Below are positions 50,859 through 62,761 of a DNA stretch of 64,000 bases, one piece after another. Source of the DNA: Raphanus sativus (Eukaryota; Streptophyta; Magnoliopsida; Brassicales; Brassicaceae); contig NC_079518.1 of assembly GCF_000801105.2 (NCBI RefSeq), positions 15,356,800 through 15,420,799 of the forward strand, given 5' to 3'. Made by a program: the position numbers and the translations under genes. The notes beneath the pieces were generated by a model that was not told the DNA's origin, made no database searches, and saw nothing but the letters and a program-made list of their open reading frames with translations. Within the stretch, counting starts at the first letter, position 1. Every line of letters starts with the position of its first letter.

Positions 50859-52982
50859 TTAAAGGTTTGCTTCCACAATCTTGCTCGCAGGAGCTTTCTC
50901 TTGTTTCTCGACGTACGCTGACGGAAACCACCCGGCTTTCCCCTTGTATTCTCCTTCCGACCAGCCTGTCCCAGCCACCTTGTTTCATGAAACACAACCA
51001 GAATCATTAGACCCACCTTTCTCTGTTTTGTAGTATTGTTTAGAAAAGAATGTGTACCTGTCGAACGATGACATAATCATCAACCGCTAGGCTCAGTTCT
51101 CCTGGCGCTTGAGCATCAAACGGGTGCACAACCTGATGAAAACAAGAACGCATAACCCATGTTTTTGACCGAGTAAATTTGGAGAGTTACGAAAGACTAT
51201 TATTACCTTTGCAAGAAAGTAGGAATCATTTTGACTGAGAAGTTGCTGACTGTGATGATCATCAGATCCATTGGTGGTTTTGATATCTTCATGTGGAGCA
51301 GAAGACTTGATTTCTTTCTGAGGTTTGGATTTGATTTCAACTTCAGGACTAGACTCCATGTCGTCCTTTGGATTGGGTTTGGTTACTTCTTCATGCTTGG
51401 TTTCTCCATGGTGATTTGATTTGATCTCTCTGCTGTGACTGCTGGAACTCGTTTCTTCTTGGGGATGAGAAACAGCATCCTCTATATGTAAAGGTAGAGA
51501 CTTTGGTGATGATTCTATAATAGCTTCTTCCTCAGCAATCATCTGAACATGAAGATGAAGACGTCCAAAATCAGTATGTACTATTTCATTATCTCAAGTT
51601 TTATCATAGAGAGCGAGTTACAGACCTCAGAATGTAGCTTATCAAGGATATCAAGAGCATTTCGATGATATGATATCTCAGCTTCAACCAGAGTACGGAG
51701 GCGCTGATAAGTTATGCTCTGCTGCTGATTGTCCACTTCTAACATAGCCTTTGTAGCTTCTTTGCCAAGTGTTTTCATGCTTGATTTGAGATCAGCCAAT
51801 CTCGACTCAGAGTTCTTAAGCTTCATGTAAGCCTCTTCAGAAACATCTGATTCCTTCAACTTTGCTCTCCTTCTCAGTACATCAGTCGCCTATATTCATT
51901 AAACAAATTGTCTTTTTAAAAAAAAATTAAAAATTGACTCAAAAAAAAAAAAAAAAGACTATTTACCTGTGCTTCCACTTCTTGTCTCAACCTGTCGTAA
52001 TGATTCACTAAATGCCTTGCATCCTCCAAAGGCGCACTATATATCATTGTACGAATTGGCTCACAAACCTAACCAAATCAAACCCTGAAGCTTTATTAAA
52101 AATGAAAATATATATTAAACTTTTAACTCCAAAAGTTTTACCTGCTCACTAAGAACACCAAGTAGAGTTTCCCTGCCATCTTCCACAGACTTGTAAGAGG
52201 TCCCAAAGTGATGTGCAACTCTTGAGAGAGGAGTGTTAGCATCAGGATTCTCATCTCCATATTTCTTAAAGTCTTCAGCAAACTTCAACCCTATTATGGA
52301 TACAAGAATCCTAATCTGATCCCAAGAGTCTATAAACGAGACTGAACTAAAAAAAAAACAAGAACTTACCGATCTCTACAACTTTTGTGCCTGTTGCAAT
52401 GAACCCTTCTAGCCCACGAACAATGTTCCTTTGCAAACGCTGTGAGCAGAAGAAACTCATTAGATTTCAAATTTCAAAAATATATATATATTCCTTGAAA
52501 AATACTAAATGTTATCATTTTACCTTTGCAGCCTTGGTAGAGCTATACAGTTCTTGAAGTTTCTGATGACAATGAAGCTCTTCCTCATCAACAACCACAG
52601 CATCCGCATTAACATGCCCTAAATGCTTCAAAACCGCCTGCACAATAAACTGTAGCTTTACACAAAAGAAAGAAACATACACAAATCTTGTCTGAAATGA
52701 TAACGTAATCACATAAGCTAAAAATCACTCCAAAAAAGGCAAAACTGATTCTACGTCAGTCAATCCTATCTGCCACCCCTAAGACTATAAAAATTAAACA
52801 TGAGCACTTCCAAGATTCCACCTTTATTGAAACCCACATAATCAATTTTCCAGTTTTATCTCCGGAATATAAATCTAATAACACATAAATCTAATAAAAA
52901 AAAAAAGAGAAAAGAAACCCACTTGCTGTTGCCTAGCAACTTGCTCTCTGAGCTTGGCCGCTTGCTTTCTTATGGCTTCCAT
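50859..52982 (-). CDS. SH3P1: BAR- and SH3-domain protein, SH3P1-type
   Basis: This is an adaptor for clathrin-linked vesicle trafficking that binds curved membranes through a BAR domain and auxilin- or dynamin-like partners through SH3. Nine minus-strand exons: 52982-52923, 52637-52524, 52439-52370, 52290-52142, 52068-51967, 51889-51626, 51542-51207, 51132-51058, 50978-50859. All introns are GT/AG; total 429 aa (Arabidopsis SH3P1 about 439, from memory). The N-terminus MEAIRKQAAKLREQV and the helical region to about residue 285 form the BAR part. A polar, Ser/Glu/Lys-rich linker follows, mostly exon 7. The SH3 domain runs from about residue 337 to 405: ALYDY-like VVHPFDAQAPGELSL, then DDYVIV, GWSEGEYKGKAGWFPSAYVE. 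The gene corresponds to At1g31440 by order. No lesion found. Confidence 0.93.
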
Positions 52983-53399
52983 GGCTGAAAGTCGCGCTCT
53001 TTGGTTTCTTTTCCTCCTCGCTCAAGTCGGTTTCTTCACTAGATCGAGAGAGAAAGCAAAATAAAAAAAAAAGGGGAATAGTTAAAGTTTCTGAATTTAG
53101 GTGAAGCAGAGAGAGAAAGTCGAAGGTTTTGACATGGATCCCTTAACTCCTTTACAGGTAACAGTCGGCAAACACACACAAAAAGGTAACGACAATGGAA
53201 TATAAATTTTTAAGTGGAGATGAAAGATGAAGCTACTGACTCTTTCGGTTCAACACTTTCTTTTCTTTATGAGTTGAGTGGTCTTTATTTTCTTTCTTAT
53301 TCACTATTTTTTTCTCCTCTTCTCTAAATACAGTCGGTTTAACATTTCTACTTTTTTAAAAAAAAATCAGTTCAAAACATTTCTCGATTACTTTGTATT
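52983..53399. other. SH3P1 upstream region
   Basis: A purine-rich leader (GA repeats on the minus strand read as CT) near 53040-53130 is probably the 5' UTR. No distinct promoter motif was recognised. Confidence 0.4.
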
Positions 53400-53602
53400 T
53401 TAGTTATTCTTGGTTGTCTTAATTTTGTTTATTGAAGTCGAATGTTTTAATTTAGTTATCCTTGGTTGTCTTAATTTATTTTTAATTCAGGTCGAATTAT
53501 TTAATTTATCGACTGTTTTAATTTTTTTTATTTAAGTAGAATGCTTTAATTTTGTTATCCTCGACTGTCTTAATTTTGCTTATTTAAGTCAAAAATGTTT
53601 TA
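53400..53602 (+). repeat. Four-unit tandem repeat, about 50 bp units
   Basis: Units of the form AATTT(A/T)GTTATCCTTGGTTGTCTTAATTT...TTTA(A)TTNAAGTCGAATGTTTT begin near 53400, 53449, 53502 and 53547. They are diverged and AT-rich with no coding frame. Confidence 0.65.
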
Positions 53603-53896
53603 GTTTACTGAAATTTATTATTCTGTCATTTTTAATGGCAAATATTACAAAATGATTTTTTTTTTTCATTTTCTTTGGTTTATTTGCCGAAAATCCTTTT
53701 CAACGTGAGGTAATCATATGATATAACTTTAGAAAATTTTGTTTATTTCACATGATAAGTCTTTTTCACTTAATAAAAGTAAACAACTAGTCAAATTTCG
53801 TCGGCCTGGCTTCACTTGAATGCTTTTGGACTATAACTGGTGTGGCTATTTGTTTTTGGTTTTAGAAACACAAGAAAAAAATAAAGGAAATAGAAA
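53603..53896. other. Intergenic spacer
   Basis: No gene, repeat or regulatory element was recognised. Confidence 0.5.
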
Positions 53897-53898
53897 TA

Positions 53899-54149
53899 CT
53901 CCATCCGTATCACACTTTTTTAAGGATTTCTATTTTTTCAAAATAAATGATATTTTCACTTTCTTATATAAAATTTAATGTCACTTAAAATTTGTAACCA
54001 ATTACAAAATAATGTATCATTTTTTCATTGGTTAAACTAGTTTCATTTAATGTTATTTTTATATAATCAAGATAAATTACATAAAATTTTGCATTTTCTT
54101 AATTTTTGTGATAAAATTTTAAAATCCACTTAAAATGATACAAATGGAG
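53899..54149. mobile_element. Stowaway-like MITE
   Basis: This 251-bp element has CTCCATCCGTATCACACTTT on the left and the inverted CTCCATTTGTATCATTTTAA on the right. TA flanks stand at 53897-53898 and 54150-54151. The terminus type and 2-bp duplication indicate the Tc1/mariner (Stowaway) group. It has no ORF. Confidence 0.78.
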
Positions 54150-54151
54150 TA

Positions 54152-54528
54152 TTATTTATTGTGAATACTCGTTTTGTGGTCATCTTATTGTGAATACTCG
54201 TTAAATTGCATTAATTGTAAATATACAAATGAATTATGCGCCAGTTTTCTGGAGTGAGTGGACAAATTTTAAGGGTCTACGTTGTAATAGATTTAGATAT
54301 AAATTAGACTAGATGAAGACTCAATCAAAACAGACTAAATTGGAACTAATCACAGTATCTATCACTATCAGTAAAGTTTAGCTATTCCGGTCAAAAAACT
54401 ACCTCGCAATCTGAAGTAACGAGTTCTCAGTAGTCCAACAAATAACAACCAAGACCTGGTTACTTTTCAGTCAAACGGTTATACAATATACCGAAATCTT
54501 TAGAGCGAGATACAATGTGTATGCCCTA
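54152..54528. other. Intergenic spacer
   Basis: AT-rich with no recognisable gene. Confidence 0.45.
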
Positions 54529-54697
54529 GATACTCATAGTAGTTTTTTTTTGTCGATTATCCATCTAAACTAGATTAAGTGATGGCAGGTGAGCAGCCGA
54601 CAAAAAAAACAAGATACTCAGAGTAGTTATTTTTTTGTCGGCCCATCTAAACTAGATTAAGTGATGGCAGATGAGCAGACGACAAAAGAAGTAAGAA
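54529..54697 (+). repeat. 84-bp tandem duplication with inverted ends
   Basis: Two units begin GATACTCA(T/G)AGTAG at 54529 and 54613. Each contains CATCTAAACTAGATTAAGTG and is bounded by TTTTTTTGTCG on one side and CGACAAAA on the other, so each unit can form a stem. They adjoin the 3' side of the antisense LINE fragment at 54698-54960 and may be a duplicated LINE 3' UTR or tail. Confidence 0.7.
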
Positions 54698-54960
54698 CAA
54701 AGACTATATTTTTTCCCATATATATTTTTACAATATGTATTGCTTCTTTTGCTAAAGCATCTGCCCGACTATTCCTACTCTTAGGAATATGAGATACACT
54801 CACATCCTCGAAGTCCTTCTGTAATCTCTTGAGAACCTCAATCTCTGCCGCGAATGTTGGTCAATCCATCGGATTTGTAGTCATGTTTACTAGGTCCGAG
54901 CAGTCTGTCTCGAACCGCACAGAGGTTATCCTCATGTCTCTCATATATCATTATCTTATA
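54698..54960 (-). pseudogene. LINE RNase H fragment
   Basis: Minus-strand translation gives VRFETDCSDLVNMTTNPMD, a stop, then PTFAAEIEVLKRLQKDF, SVSHIP and SRNSRADALAKEA. This is the RNase H domain of a plant LINE, including the catalytic Asp and the closing ADALAK block. One in-frame stop is visible. Upstream reverse transcriptase is absent. Confidence 0.75.
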
Positions 54961-55679
54961 TACGATTTTGAGTCTAGGTTCTAAAACACGGCATGTGCGG
55001 CCGTTTTGCTTTGTGGGTGATGAAGTGCAGTGATTTCATCAAACTTAGCTATTAAATCGGAATCATCAAAATATTCACGTTTTTAGGTTCCGAAACTTGA
55101 AATCGGATATTATATGTTAGATCTTCAGGTTTGATTCATAAACAGGAAAACGGAAAAATAATGGACAAATCTGTTAAAATAACATGGCGGCTCTCAAAAA
55201 GTTTCTGTGTAATTCTATAAATCATGTAAAAAGATGATGAGAAAATTACAAATATGTCATTAATGAATAAAAATATTTAAAAGAGGCAAAATAAGGCTCT
55301 TTTGGAATCGACCAATAACCACTAGGACATATTAATAAATTATAGTCTTCAATGTTAAACTTTATAACAATATATACATTTATCACAAAATGAAAAAAAT
55401 GCTCAAAACTGATCCTCGATTAATCATCGATTAATCTCCGATTTTTCTTCAACTGGCTAGATTCGGACCAACCGCCCGACTCGCGCTTAGCGCGATCTCG
55501 AACATAGTTTTGACTTACTTAGTTTCTTCTTCTTCTACCGCTTTGGTTCTTCTCCTGTCTAGAGTTTCTTTCTCTTGTTCTAGAGTTTCTTTCTCTTGTT
55601 TAGAACTTGTTTAGATGATCTTTTTAACTTTTTGTAATTGTCAAACTTTATTTATATCATGATTATGGATACAAAAAAT
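54961..55679. other. Intergenic spacer
   Basis: No gene was recognised. A TTTCTTTCTCTTGTTCTAGAG-type unit is repeated at about 55565-55605. Confidence 0.45.
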
Positions 55680-55687
55680 CTCGAGAC

Positions 55688-57332
55688 TAGGCCTGGGCGT
55701 TCAGGTCTTCGGATTGGGTTCGGATCGGTTCCTTTTGGGTCCAGGTTCTTTCGGGTTCTAAACATTTGGACCCAATATGTTGATAAACCCAAAATCGGGA
55801 GGATGGCTTTGGTCGGGTGTTGGATATGAACCGAGAAGGCGAAGACACTTCCGGAACTGTGATGGATTGATAGGATCGTCAAGAGGTGCGGAATGACTCT
55901 TGATATACCAACGATTTAAGGCTAACCACCAAAGAATGGATGAATGTGTTGGCTAACCACCAAACCACACAAAGATGATTGGCTGACCACCAAATCAACA
56001 AGTCGGTTCACACCGATGAACTAGCTAAAGAACTCTCTCTCTCTCACTTAGAGAAGAAAAACGAAAATAAACAACCAAAATGATCTGATTTTATTCATAG
56101 ATGAGATTACATATTTATAGTGTTTGTAGTCAAAGAAAGAAATAAAAAAGTGCGGAAAAAGATACATAGGAAATACAACATTTGACTAGAATTATTAAAG
56201 GGAGTCAAATGTGCGGAAAATGATGTAGTCTTGGTCAAGGTTGGTGATTTTATTGAAGACTGGTCAAGAGTGCGGACTCTAATGTAGACCAGTCAAGATT
56301 CATCCAAGTGTCTAGATGCATTCGAACAAGATGGATGCACAGGATAAAGATAAGGACGCGTGCATGACTGTCCGAATGAGAATGCATGTCCGTCTTCGGT
56401 TTCCTCACGACCCAAGCTAAGTCTGGCTCGACCGTGGGTCTTCGAATGTCGAGTTGGTCGGGAAAGACGAGCTCTGGTACGGTCAGTTCGGTCTCCTGGT
56501 CGTGGCTCCAGTCGAAGCTCCATTCCGGACGTACACGGGTCAATACGGTGGATAGAACGTGCGGCTCGGTCGGTGTGATCAGCACGAACTGGTGGAGAAA
56601 CCTTGGTTGGGTCGAGCTGGTTGACAAGATCGCCACTTTGTGTCTTGTCCTTGAACCAAAAAGGACGGTGCTCGATTTTGGTTCGGATCTATAATTAAAA
56701 TACTTATAAAATGCCCATAATTGTTCGGGTACATATCGGGTCCGGGTCGGATTCGAGTATTTAAGATCTTTTTGTCGGGTTTTATTATGCTTTTAAAAAC
56801 TATGAGAAATATTACATAGACGATATTACAGCCGATCATTCTACATGTCTTATGATTTCATCAACTTTAAGATCTAAAACAAACAAAAATACACAAATTT
56901 CATCAAATTTAGTCAAAATATGTCATGTATATCTAAAATTTTACAAAACAACTTAAAATAAATTATTAAAAATAAAAAAAAAAATTGAATTTTACATTTA
57001 AAACTTCATATTACTTGAAAATGTTACAAAATAATAACAAAGAATATATTTTAACTAAATCATAAAATAAAATATAGAAAATAGAACATAACAAAATATA
57101 GTTTTGGATATTCATGTTCTTAAGTCGGGTATAAATCGGTTTTTGTCGGGTCGGGTCTATTCGAATCGGTTCTTTTCGGATCCGGATCTATTCGGGTCGG
57201 TTCTTTTCGGATCCGGATCTATTTGGGTAGAAAAATTTTGGACCCAACAGATAGTTCTAAACGTTCGGGTCGGTTTCAGTTCGGATATTTTTGGGTCGGG
57301 TCTTCGAATCCAGGTTAAAATGTCCAGGCCTA
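55688..57332. mobile_element. Non-autonomous hAT element with perfect 8-bp target duplication
   Basis: The left end TAGGCCTGGGC and the right end, inverted TAGGCCTGGAC, differ at one base. CTCGAGAC occurs at 55680-55687 and again at 57333-57340, an exact 8-bp duplication typical of hAT. The end regions are rich in GGGTTCGGATCGG/TCGGGTC repeats. No transposase ORF exists. The middle (about 55820-56690) differs in composition and appears to be an inserted LTR-like sequence. The element ends about 590 bp upstream of the SGR2 start codon. Confidence 0.85.
55820..56690. mobile_element. LTR-like insertion inside the hAT element
   Basis: The composition shifts from TCGGGTC-type repeats to a mixed sequence. 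It has three GGCT(A/G)ACCACCAAA units about 32 bp apart (near 55921, 55952 and 55980), an AT-rich stretch, then GC-rich sequence with long biased frames on both strands (56250-56636). This pattern is seen in some Brassica LTRs. Exact TG...CA ends and a 5-bp duplication were not pinned down, so a solo LTR is only a suggestion. Confidence 0.3.
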
Positions 57333-57340
57333 CTCGAGAC

Positions 57341-57925
57341 CATTCTTACTTTTTATACTTTTTCTTTATTGTCGACCGATTATGCAATCCGCATTTTCTT
57401 TAGCAATGGTGAGCCACTATGTGTTTTTCTGTATAGATGTCGTTTCCTTACCCGTTTACTACTTGATGATAAGCCACATTTGTTTAACAATATGTAAGGA
57501 GCCTTCAAATCGAAACCCATATAGGTAAAGATTAAATTAGTGTATAACCTGAAAGAAAACAAAAACCCAAAATTAAAATGGGTTCGGCTACGGAATGCTG
57601 ACTTGGCATCGACGTGGCAGTTGTTGGGTCTTTCTTCTTTGCAAAACCAAACCTTCAATTCGATTTCCCAGCTGTCACTCCTTTTATTAGTTTCTTTTTT
57701 TCTTTCTTCTTCTCGAACGACCTTTTTCGTTTTATTTTGTTCTTCGTCTCCGGTCTAAATCTTCCTTCTCTTGCCAGTTCTTACCGTGATTCTTCAAACT
57801 GACATAATCGAACATTATTTTCGTTCGGTACGATTGGATTCTAGAATTTCTTGCTGTAGGGTTTTATTAAATTTTCATTTATAATTCGAAATCAGTCGGA
57901 CTTCTTTTAGGTGTTTTTTGATGAG
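57341..57925 (+). promoter_or_regulatory. SGR2 upstream region and probable 5' UTR
   Basis: A CT-rich stretch (about 57675-57780) and a TTTTAGGTG acceptor-like site at 57907-57911 suggest a leader with an intron. No specific motif was recognised. It is bounded upstream by the hAT element. Confidence 0.4.
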
Positions 57926-60900
57926 ATGGAAGATACAGTTACTCCTCCTCCTCCTCCTCCTGCGGTTATTAATACAAGCTCTCCGGATTTGTTGAAGAAC
58001 ACTCCTTCCAACATCGCCAGGTTAGAAGACGTAATCGAGCAATGCCGTGGCCGACAAAAGTATCTCGCTCAGACCACAAGTCCGTCTGATGGCAGTGATG
58101 TTCGTTGGTACTTCTGTAAGGTCCCTTTGGCTGAAAACGGTCAGTCTTTATTTGCCTTCTTGTTTTAGCTTCCATTGTCCATGTACCTTTTAATCTTTTT
58201 TTTTTTTTTAATTATGCAGAGTTAGCTGCTTCAGTACCTGGCACTGATGTAGTAGGAAAGAGTGAGTATTTTCGTTTTGGTATGAGGGATTCTCTTGCCA
58301 TTGAGGCTTCTTTCCTCCAGGTTCCTTCTTCTTCTCTTTGGTTCAAGATTTGAATGAAACTGTGATATGTAACCATTTTTTTTGTTTCTCCTCCTGGGAA
58401 AATATGTGCTATAGAAAGAAGATGAGTTGTTGTCACTCTGGTGGAGAGAGTATGCAGAATGTAGCCAAGGCCCTATACCACAAGTTAGTCCTAAAACGAT
58501 ACCGAATAAGCAGTCAATTGAAGCTTCTGTGTCCTCTAGTCTGTATGCAGTTGAAGAGGAGAGAGTTGGTGTACCTGTTAAGGGTGGGCTTTATGAGGTA
58601 AAACCTTTGAGGTTTAAAGAGACTATCTATCTTAGAATTTTCCTGTTAACATTGTTGAACCACTAGACTCCTTATATTTCAATCCATGTTTCTGACCAAA
58701 GACAACGGAATGCTGCAGGTGGACTTGGTGAGGAGGCATTGTTTTCCCGTGTACTGGAATGGAGATAACAGGCGTGTGCTTAGAGGCCATTGGTTTGCTC
58801 GTAAAGGTGGCCTAGACTGGCTCCCAATTCCAGAAACTGTTGCTGAACAGTTGGAGGTTTCATATCGTAACAAGGTATATATCTTCCTGTGCAATACATT
58901 TCGATTTTATGACTTAGAGACAGTATAACAATTGACTAATCTAGTTCGGTTTTTGTTTTTGTTTTTGTACGCAGGTTTGGCACAGAAGAAGGTTTCAACC
59001 ATCTGGGTTATTTGCAGCTCGTGTCGATTTGCAGGGTTCCAGTCTGGTATGTATGAGAGAGTTCATGGGTATAAAAAAAGTAATTTTTATTTTCAGTTGA
59101 ATGATATGATCCCAAGTTGTTAATGTAGGGACTTCATGCCCTCTTTACCGGGGAGGATAGTACTTGGGAAGCTTGGCTTAATGTTGATCCCTCTGGGTTC
59201 TCTGGCTTTGTTGGCTATACTGGGAATGGTATTAAGTTGAGACGCGGTTATGCTGGCTCCTACTCTCCTAAACCTACACAGGTTCTGGAACTTAGTCTCA
59301 CATTTCTTTTCTAAGCTCTCACTAGAAATTGTGAAAGTTCACTGACTAAGCTTTCTTTTTGTGTTTGCTGATTAAGAGTTCCTGCAACTGAATCATATTT
59401 ATTTTGCTTCTCTTCAGGAAGAACTACGCCAACAAAAGGAGGAAGAAATGGATGACTATTGTTCACAAGTATGTCTTAGTATACTCATTTCCAATGAATT
59501 GCATATCTCGTCTCTGTTGTCAAAGTCTTTTCAGAATATCTCAAAGTTTTCATGCTGTCTGTTATTATGTCCAGGTCCCTGTTAGACATCTTGTATTCAT
59601 GGTTCATGGTATTGGCCAAAAAGGTGAAAAGTCTAATCTTGTTGACGACGTCGGAAACTTCCGTCAAATAACAGCAGGTTTAGGGGAACGTCATCTATCC
59701 TCTCATCAGCTAGGCACTCAAAGACTCCTTTTCATCCCATGCCAGGTACCTCTATATATATAATATCCTATTTTTCTGGTTTATCTTTGTATAATATGAT
59801 TTTAAATTCATATATTCTTTCTTTGTCTATTGTTTTTGTAGTGGAGGAAGGGGTTAAAGCTAAGTGGTGAAGCTGCTGTTGATAAATGTACTTTAGACGG
59901 TGTACGGGGTTTGCGAGAGATGCTGAGCGCAACTGTTCATGATGTGTTATACTACATGAGCCCCATCTATTGTCAGGCTATAATTGATTCGGTATTTCAG
60001 TTCCCCAAAATTTATGCCTCTTAGTCTTTTAGTGCCAAGTTGAATCTAGTTTGTGCTTTGGTTTTAGAATATTTGAACAGGCTTACTAGACATTGTTACT
60101 ATCATCTTCTGCATCATTGTAATCTGTGCTTGTTTACACCTTTCAGGTCTCAAACCAGCTTAATAAACTTTATCTTAAATTTATAAAGAGAAACCCGGAC
60201 TATGATGGAAAGGTGCCTATCTGGTTAAGTCTGTTGCATTTCATCAATCTGTGACTAGTAAGCTTCCATTAAATTCTGAATGGACATTTTACAGATTTCC
60301 ATATATGGACATTCGCTGGGGAGTGTTCTCTCCTATGACATCTTATGTCATCAGCACAATTTGTCATCCCCATTTCCAATGGATGCAGTGTATAAGAAAT
60401 TCTTCCCAGATGAAGAATCTCCTCCAGTTCAAGCTAGCGCTGATGAACATTGTAGTGCACATCAATCATCAGAAAATGAGCCAGAGAAATCTAACCAGTT
60501 GAATAACGCCGATGAAATCACAGGTCAAGATAATGGCATGATGGATAAAAAATCAACGTTGTTGGAGCATCAAGATGTCATTCAAGAAAACCCTTCGTCG
60601 GTCTCTGATTCTGTAGTGGAAATAAGAGAGAGCCAGGAAGATGACCATCATGATGATTCTAGTGGTGCTGTTTCCTCACATGATGGACCAGAAGGAGCTG
60701 ACTGTAGAACGTCTGATTCTTCTTCTTCTCCAGGACAATCATGGGGGGAAAAATGTGAAAATTCCAATAACGACGAGATGATCAAGTTATTACAGGAAGA
60801 GGTACATATTAGCACTTCTAAGTTCCAAATTTTCAGTCCTTTGATGAAATTATGTAGTTTAGATTCACTGCATCTCAAACTTCCTTAGGTTTGCTGATTG

Positions 60901-62761
60901 AACAAAACAGAAAGATAGTTATTTTTTCACTAAAAGTGGAATTTTTAACCCCAGGTTGAATCATTGAGGTCAAAGGTAGCGCAACTGCAATCAGAAAATG
61001 CCAGAATAACCGATGGTATTATTTTTTGTGCCTCGACTTCTTTCCCGTATTTGGAGTCATGTTTGGAACTTCTTGCATGTACATGGTAGTGATGATATGA
61101 AATGGTGTTATCAACAGAAAAGAACAAGACATCTATGGTACCTGAGAAGGTGCCAACTAAAGATGCCACTGCACCTTCTAGCTTTACTCCTTATATCAAG
61201 TACCAAAAGCTCGAGTTCAAGGTCTGGGATCCTATAATTAATCTGTCTCCAACTCTATTTTATTGGAAATCACGACAAAAAAGTGTCGCCTTAACTTTTA
61301 ACTGTATATCCCTGCTCAGGTTGACACTTTCTTTGCAGTTGGGTCTCCTCTTGGAGTCTTCCTCGCCCTTCGAAACATACGTCTTGGGATAGGTAATACT
61401 TGTCCAGTAGAGTGTTTTCTTGTATGTTCTTTTCTCTGCTATCGAATTATAAAGTCTATTTATATAATAATGTAAAAGCTGTTTTAACATGTCTTAGGTA
61501 AGGGAAAAGATTACTGGGAAGAGGAGAGTGTTATTGAAGAGATGCCAGCTTGCCGTCGAATGTTCAATATTTTTCACCCCTATGATCCTGTTGCATATAG
61601 GTTAGTCTTCATAGGAATAAAAAAAAAATTCTATCTAGTTTATGATCTCTCTCTCTCTGTTTCGTTATTTTGACAGTGTTAATTGTGTTTTAACGCGTGC
61701 AGAGTGGAGCCACTTGTCTGCAAAGAGTACCTTCCCAAACGACCTGTTATTGTTCCTTACCACAGAGGTGGCAAGCGGCTGCATATTGGGTTACAGGTAA
61801 CTGAAATCTTATGGTTTGGTGTTGCTTTTTGCTGCTTGTTCTAATTTGTTGTTCTATAGGATTTCAAAGAGGATTTTAGGGCGCGTTCAGAGAGAGCAAT
61901 GAATCATTTTTATTCCCTAAGGGTGTGTGTTCCCCGGACTTCTAATTAGTTTCGTTTATTTTGATCTTGTTCTTTGAGTCGTTATCATTTGCGATTCAAC
62001 ATATCCACAAGGCTCATCTTTTATTCTCATGCAGACAAGAGTTCTTACTATTTGCCAATCCAAAAGCTCGGATGAACTAGAAGGTAAAAGTTCAATTTTC
62101 TCTGCAAGCTTCCAAATGGCATCTCCACTGTTGATAAATCCATCCAACTACTTTCTAATGTTTCTTGAACAGAGACGGAAGAAACCGATGACGAAAAGGA
62201 TGGAAGGTCATATGGCTCCTTAATGATGGAAAGGTTGACTGGAACTCGAGATGGTCGAATAGATCACATGCTACAGGTAGAAATCATGATGCATCTTTAC
62301 CTAACTAATAGCATTTTATATTCTATTGGATGTGGCGTAAGCAGGCTAGTTTTCATATAATAATAGACTGACTCTTTGGGTGATACAGGAAAAAACTTTT
62401 AAGCATCCGTATCTACAAGCCATAGGAGCTCACACGTAAGTAAAACTTATCATTGATAAACCCATTACATCTACGTACGTTCAGAGGCAAGAAACTCAAA
62501 CGGCTGTAATATATATTGTGCAGAAACTATTGGAGAGATAATGATACTGCTCTGTTCATAATCAAACACTTATATCGCGAGTTACCAGATGAACCTAACT
62601 CACCCATGGAATCCACAGAAGGAGATGACAGTCCAAAAGACTCAAGTAGACCTCATAGCTGGATAAGCAGAGATGATACTGATGAAGAGCTCCCGTTAAC
62701 ATTCTCCAAACCAACAAATCACCAGAAGCTTCTCTGCAGAAGCCAAGAAATATCTCCGTAA
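57926..62761 (+). CDS. SGR2: SGR2-type DDHD phospholipase, 21 exons, altered C-terminus
   Basis: SHOOT GRAVITROPISM 2 is a phosphatidic-acid-preferring phospholipase A1-like protein of vacuolar membranes, needed for amyloplast movement in gravity sensing. Exons: 57926-58139, 58220-58320, 58415-58597, 58719-58874, 58975-59046, 59129-59281, 59418-59468, 59575-59745, 59842-59991, 60147-60212, 60295-60801, 60955-61015, 61118-61221, 61320-61392, 61498-61600, 61703-61796, 61860-61922, 62035-62083, 62173-62276, 62389-62435, 62524-62761. All junctions are GT/AG and phases agree, 919 aa (Arabidopsis about 933, recalled). Landmarks are WWRE-type N-terminal domains, FMVHGIGQKG, the lipase motif YGHSLGSVLSYD in exon 11 with the catalytic Ser, an acidic Ser-rich linker, and a DDHD domain (FFAVGSPLGVFL; HPYDPVAYRVEPL; HRGGKRLHIGL; YWRDNDTALFI). 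In exon 21 a one-base indel near 62702-62712 moves the last ~18 residues out of the conserved frame. By order it is At1g31480. Confidence 0.94.

Noticed and set aside
53400..53602. CRISPR-like regularly spaced repeat
   Set aside because: The units are tandem and diverged without unique spacers, and CRISPR arrays do not occur in plant nuclear DNA.
56250..56636. 128-aa minus-strand open frame as a gene
   Set aside because: It lies in a GC-biased insertion inside a hAT element, with long frames on both strands and no recognised domain.
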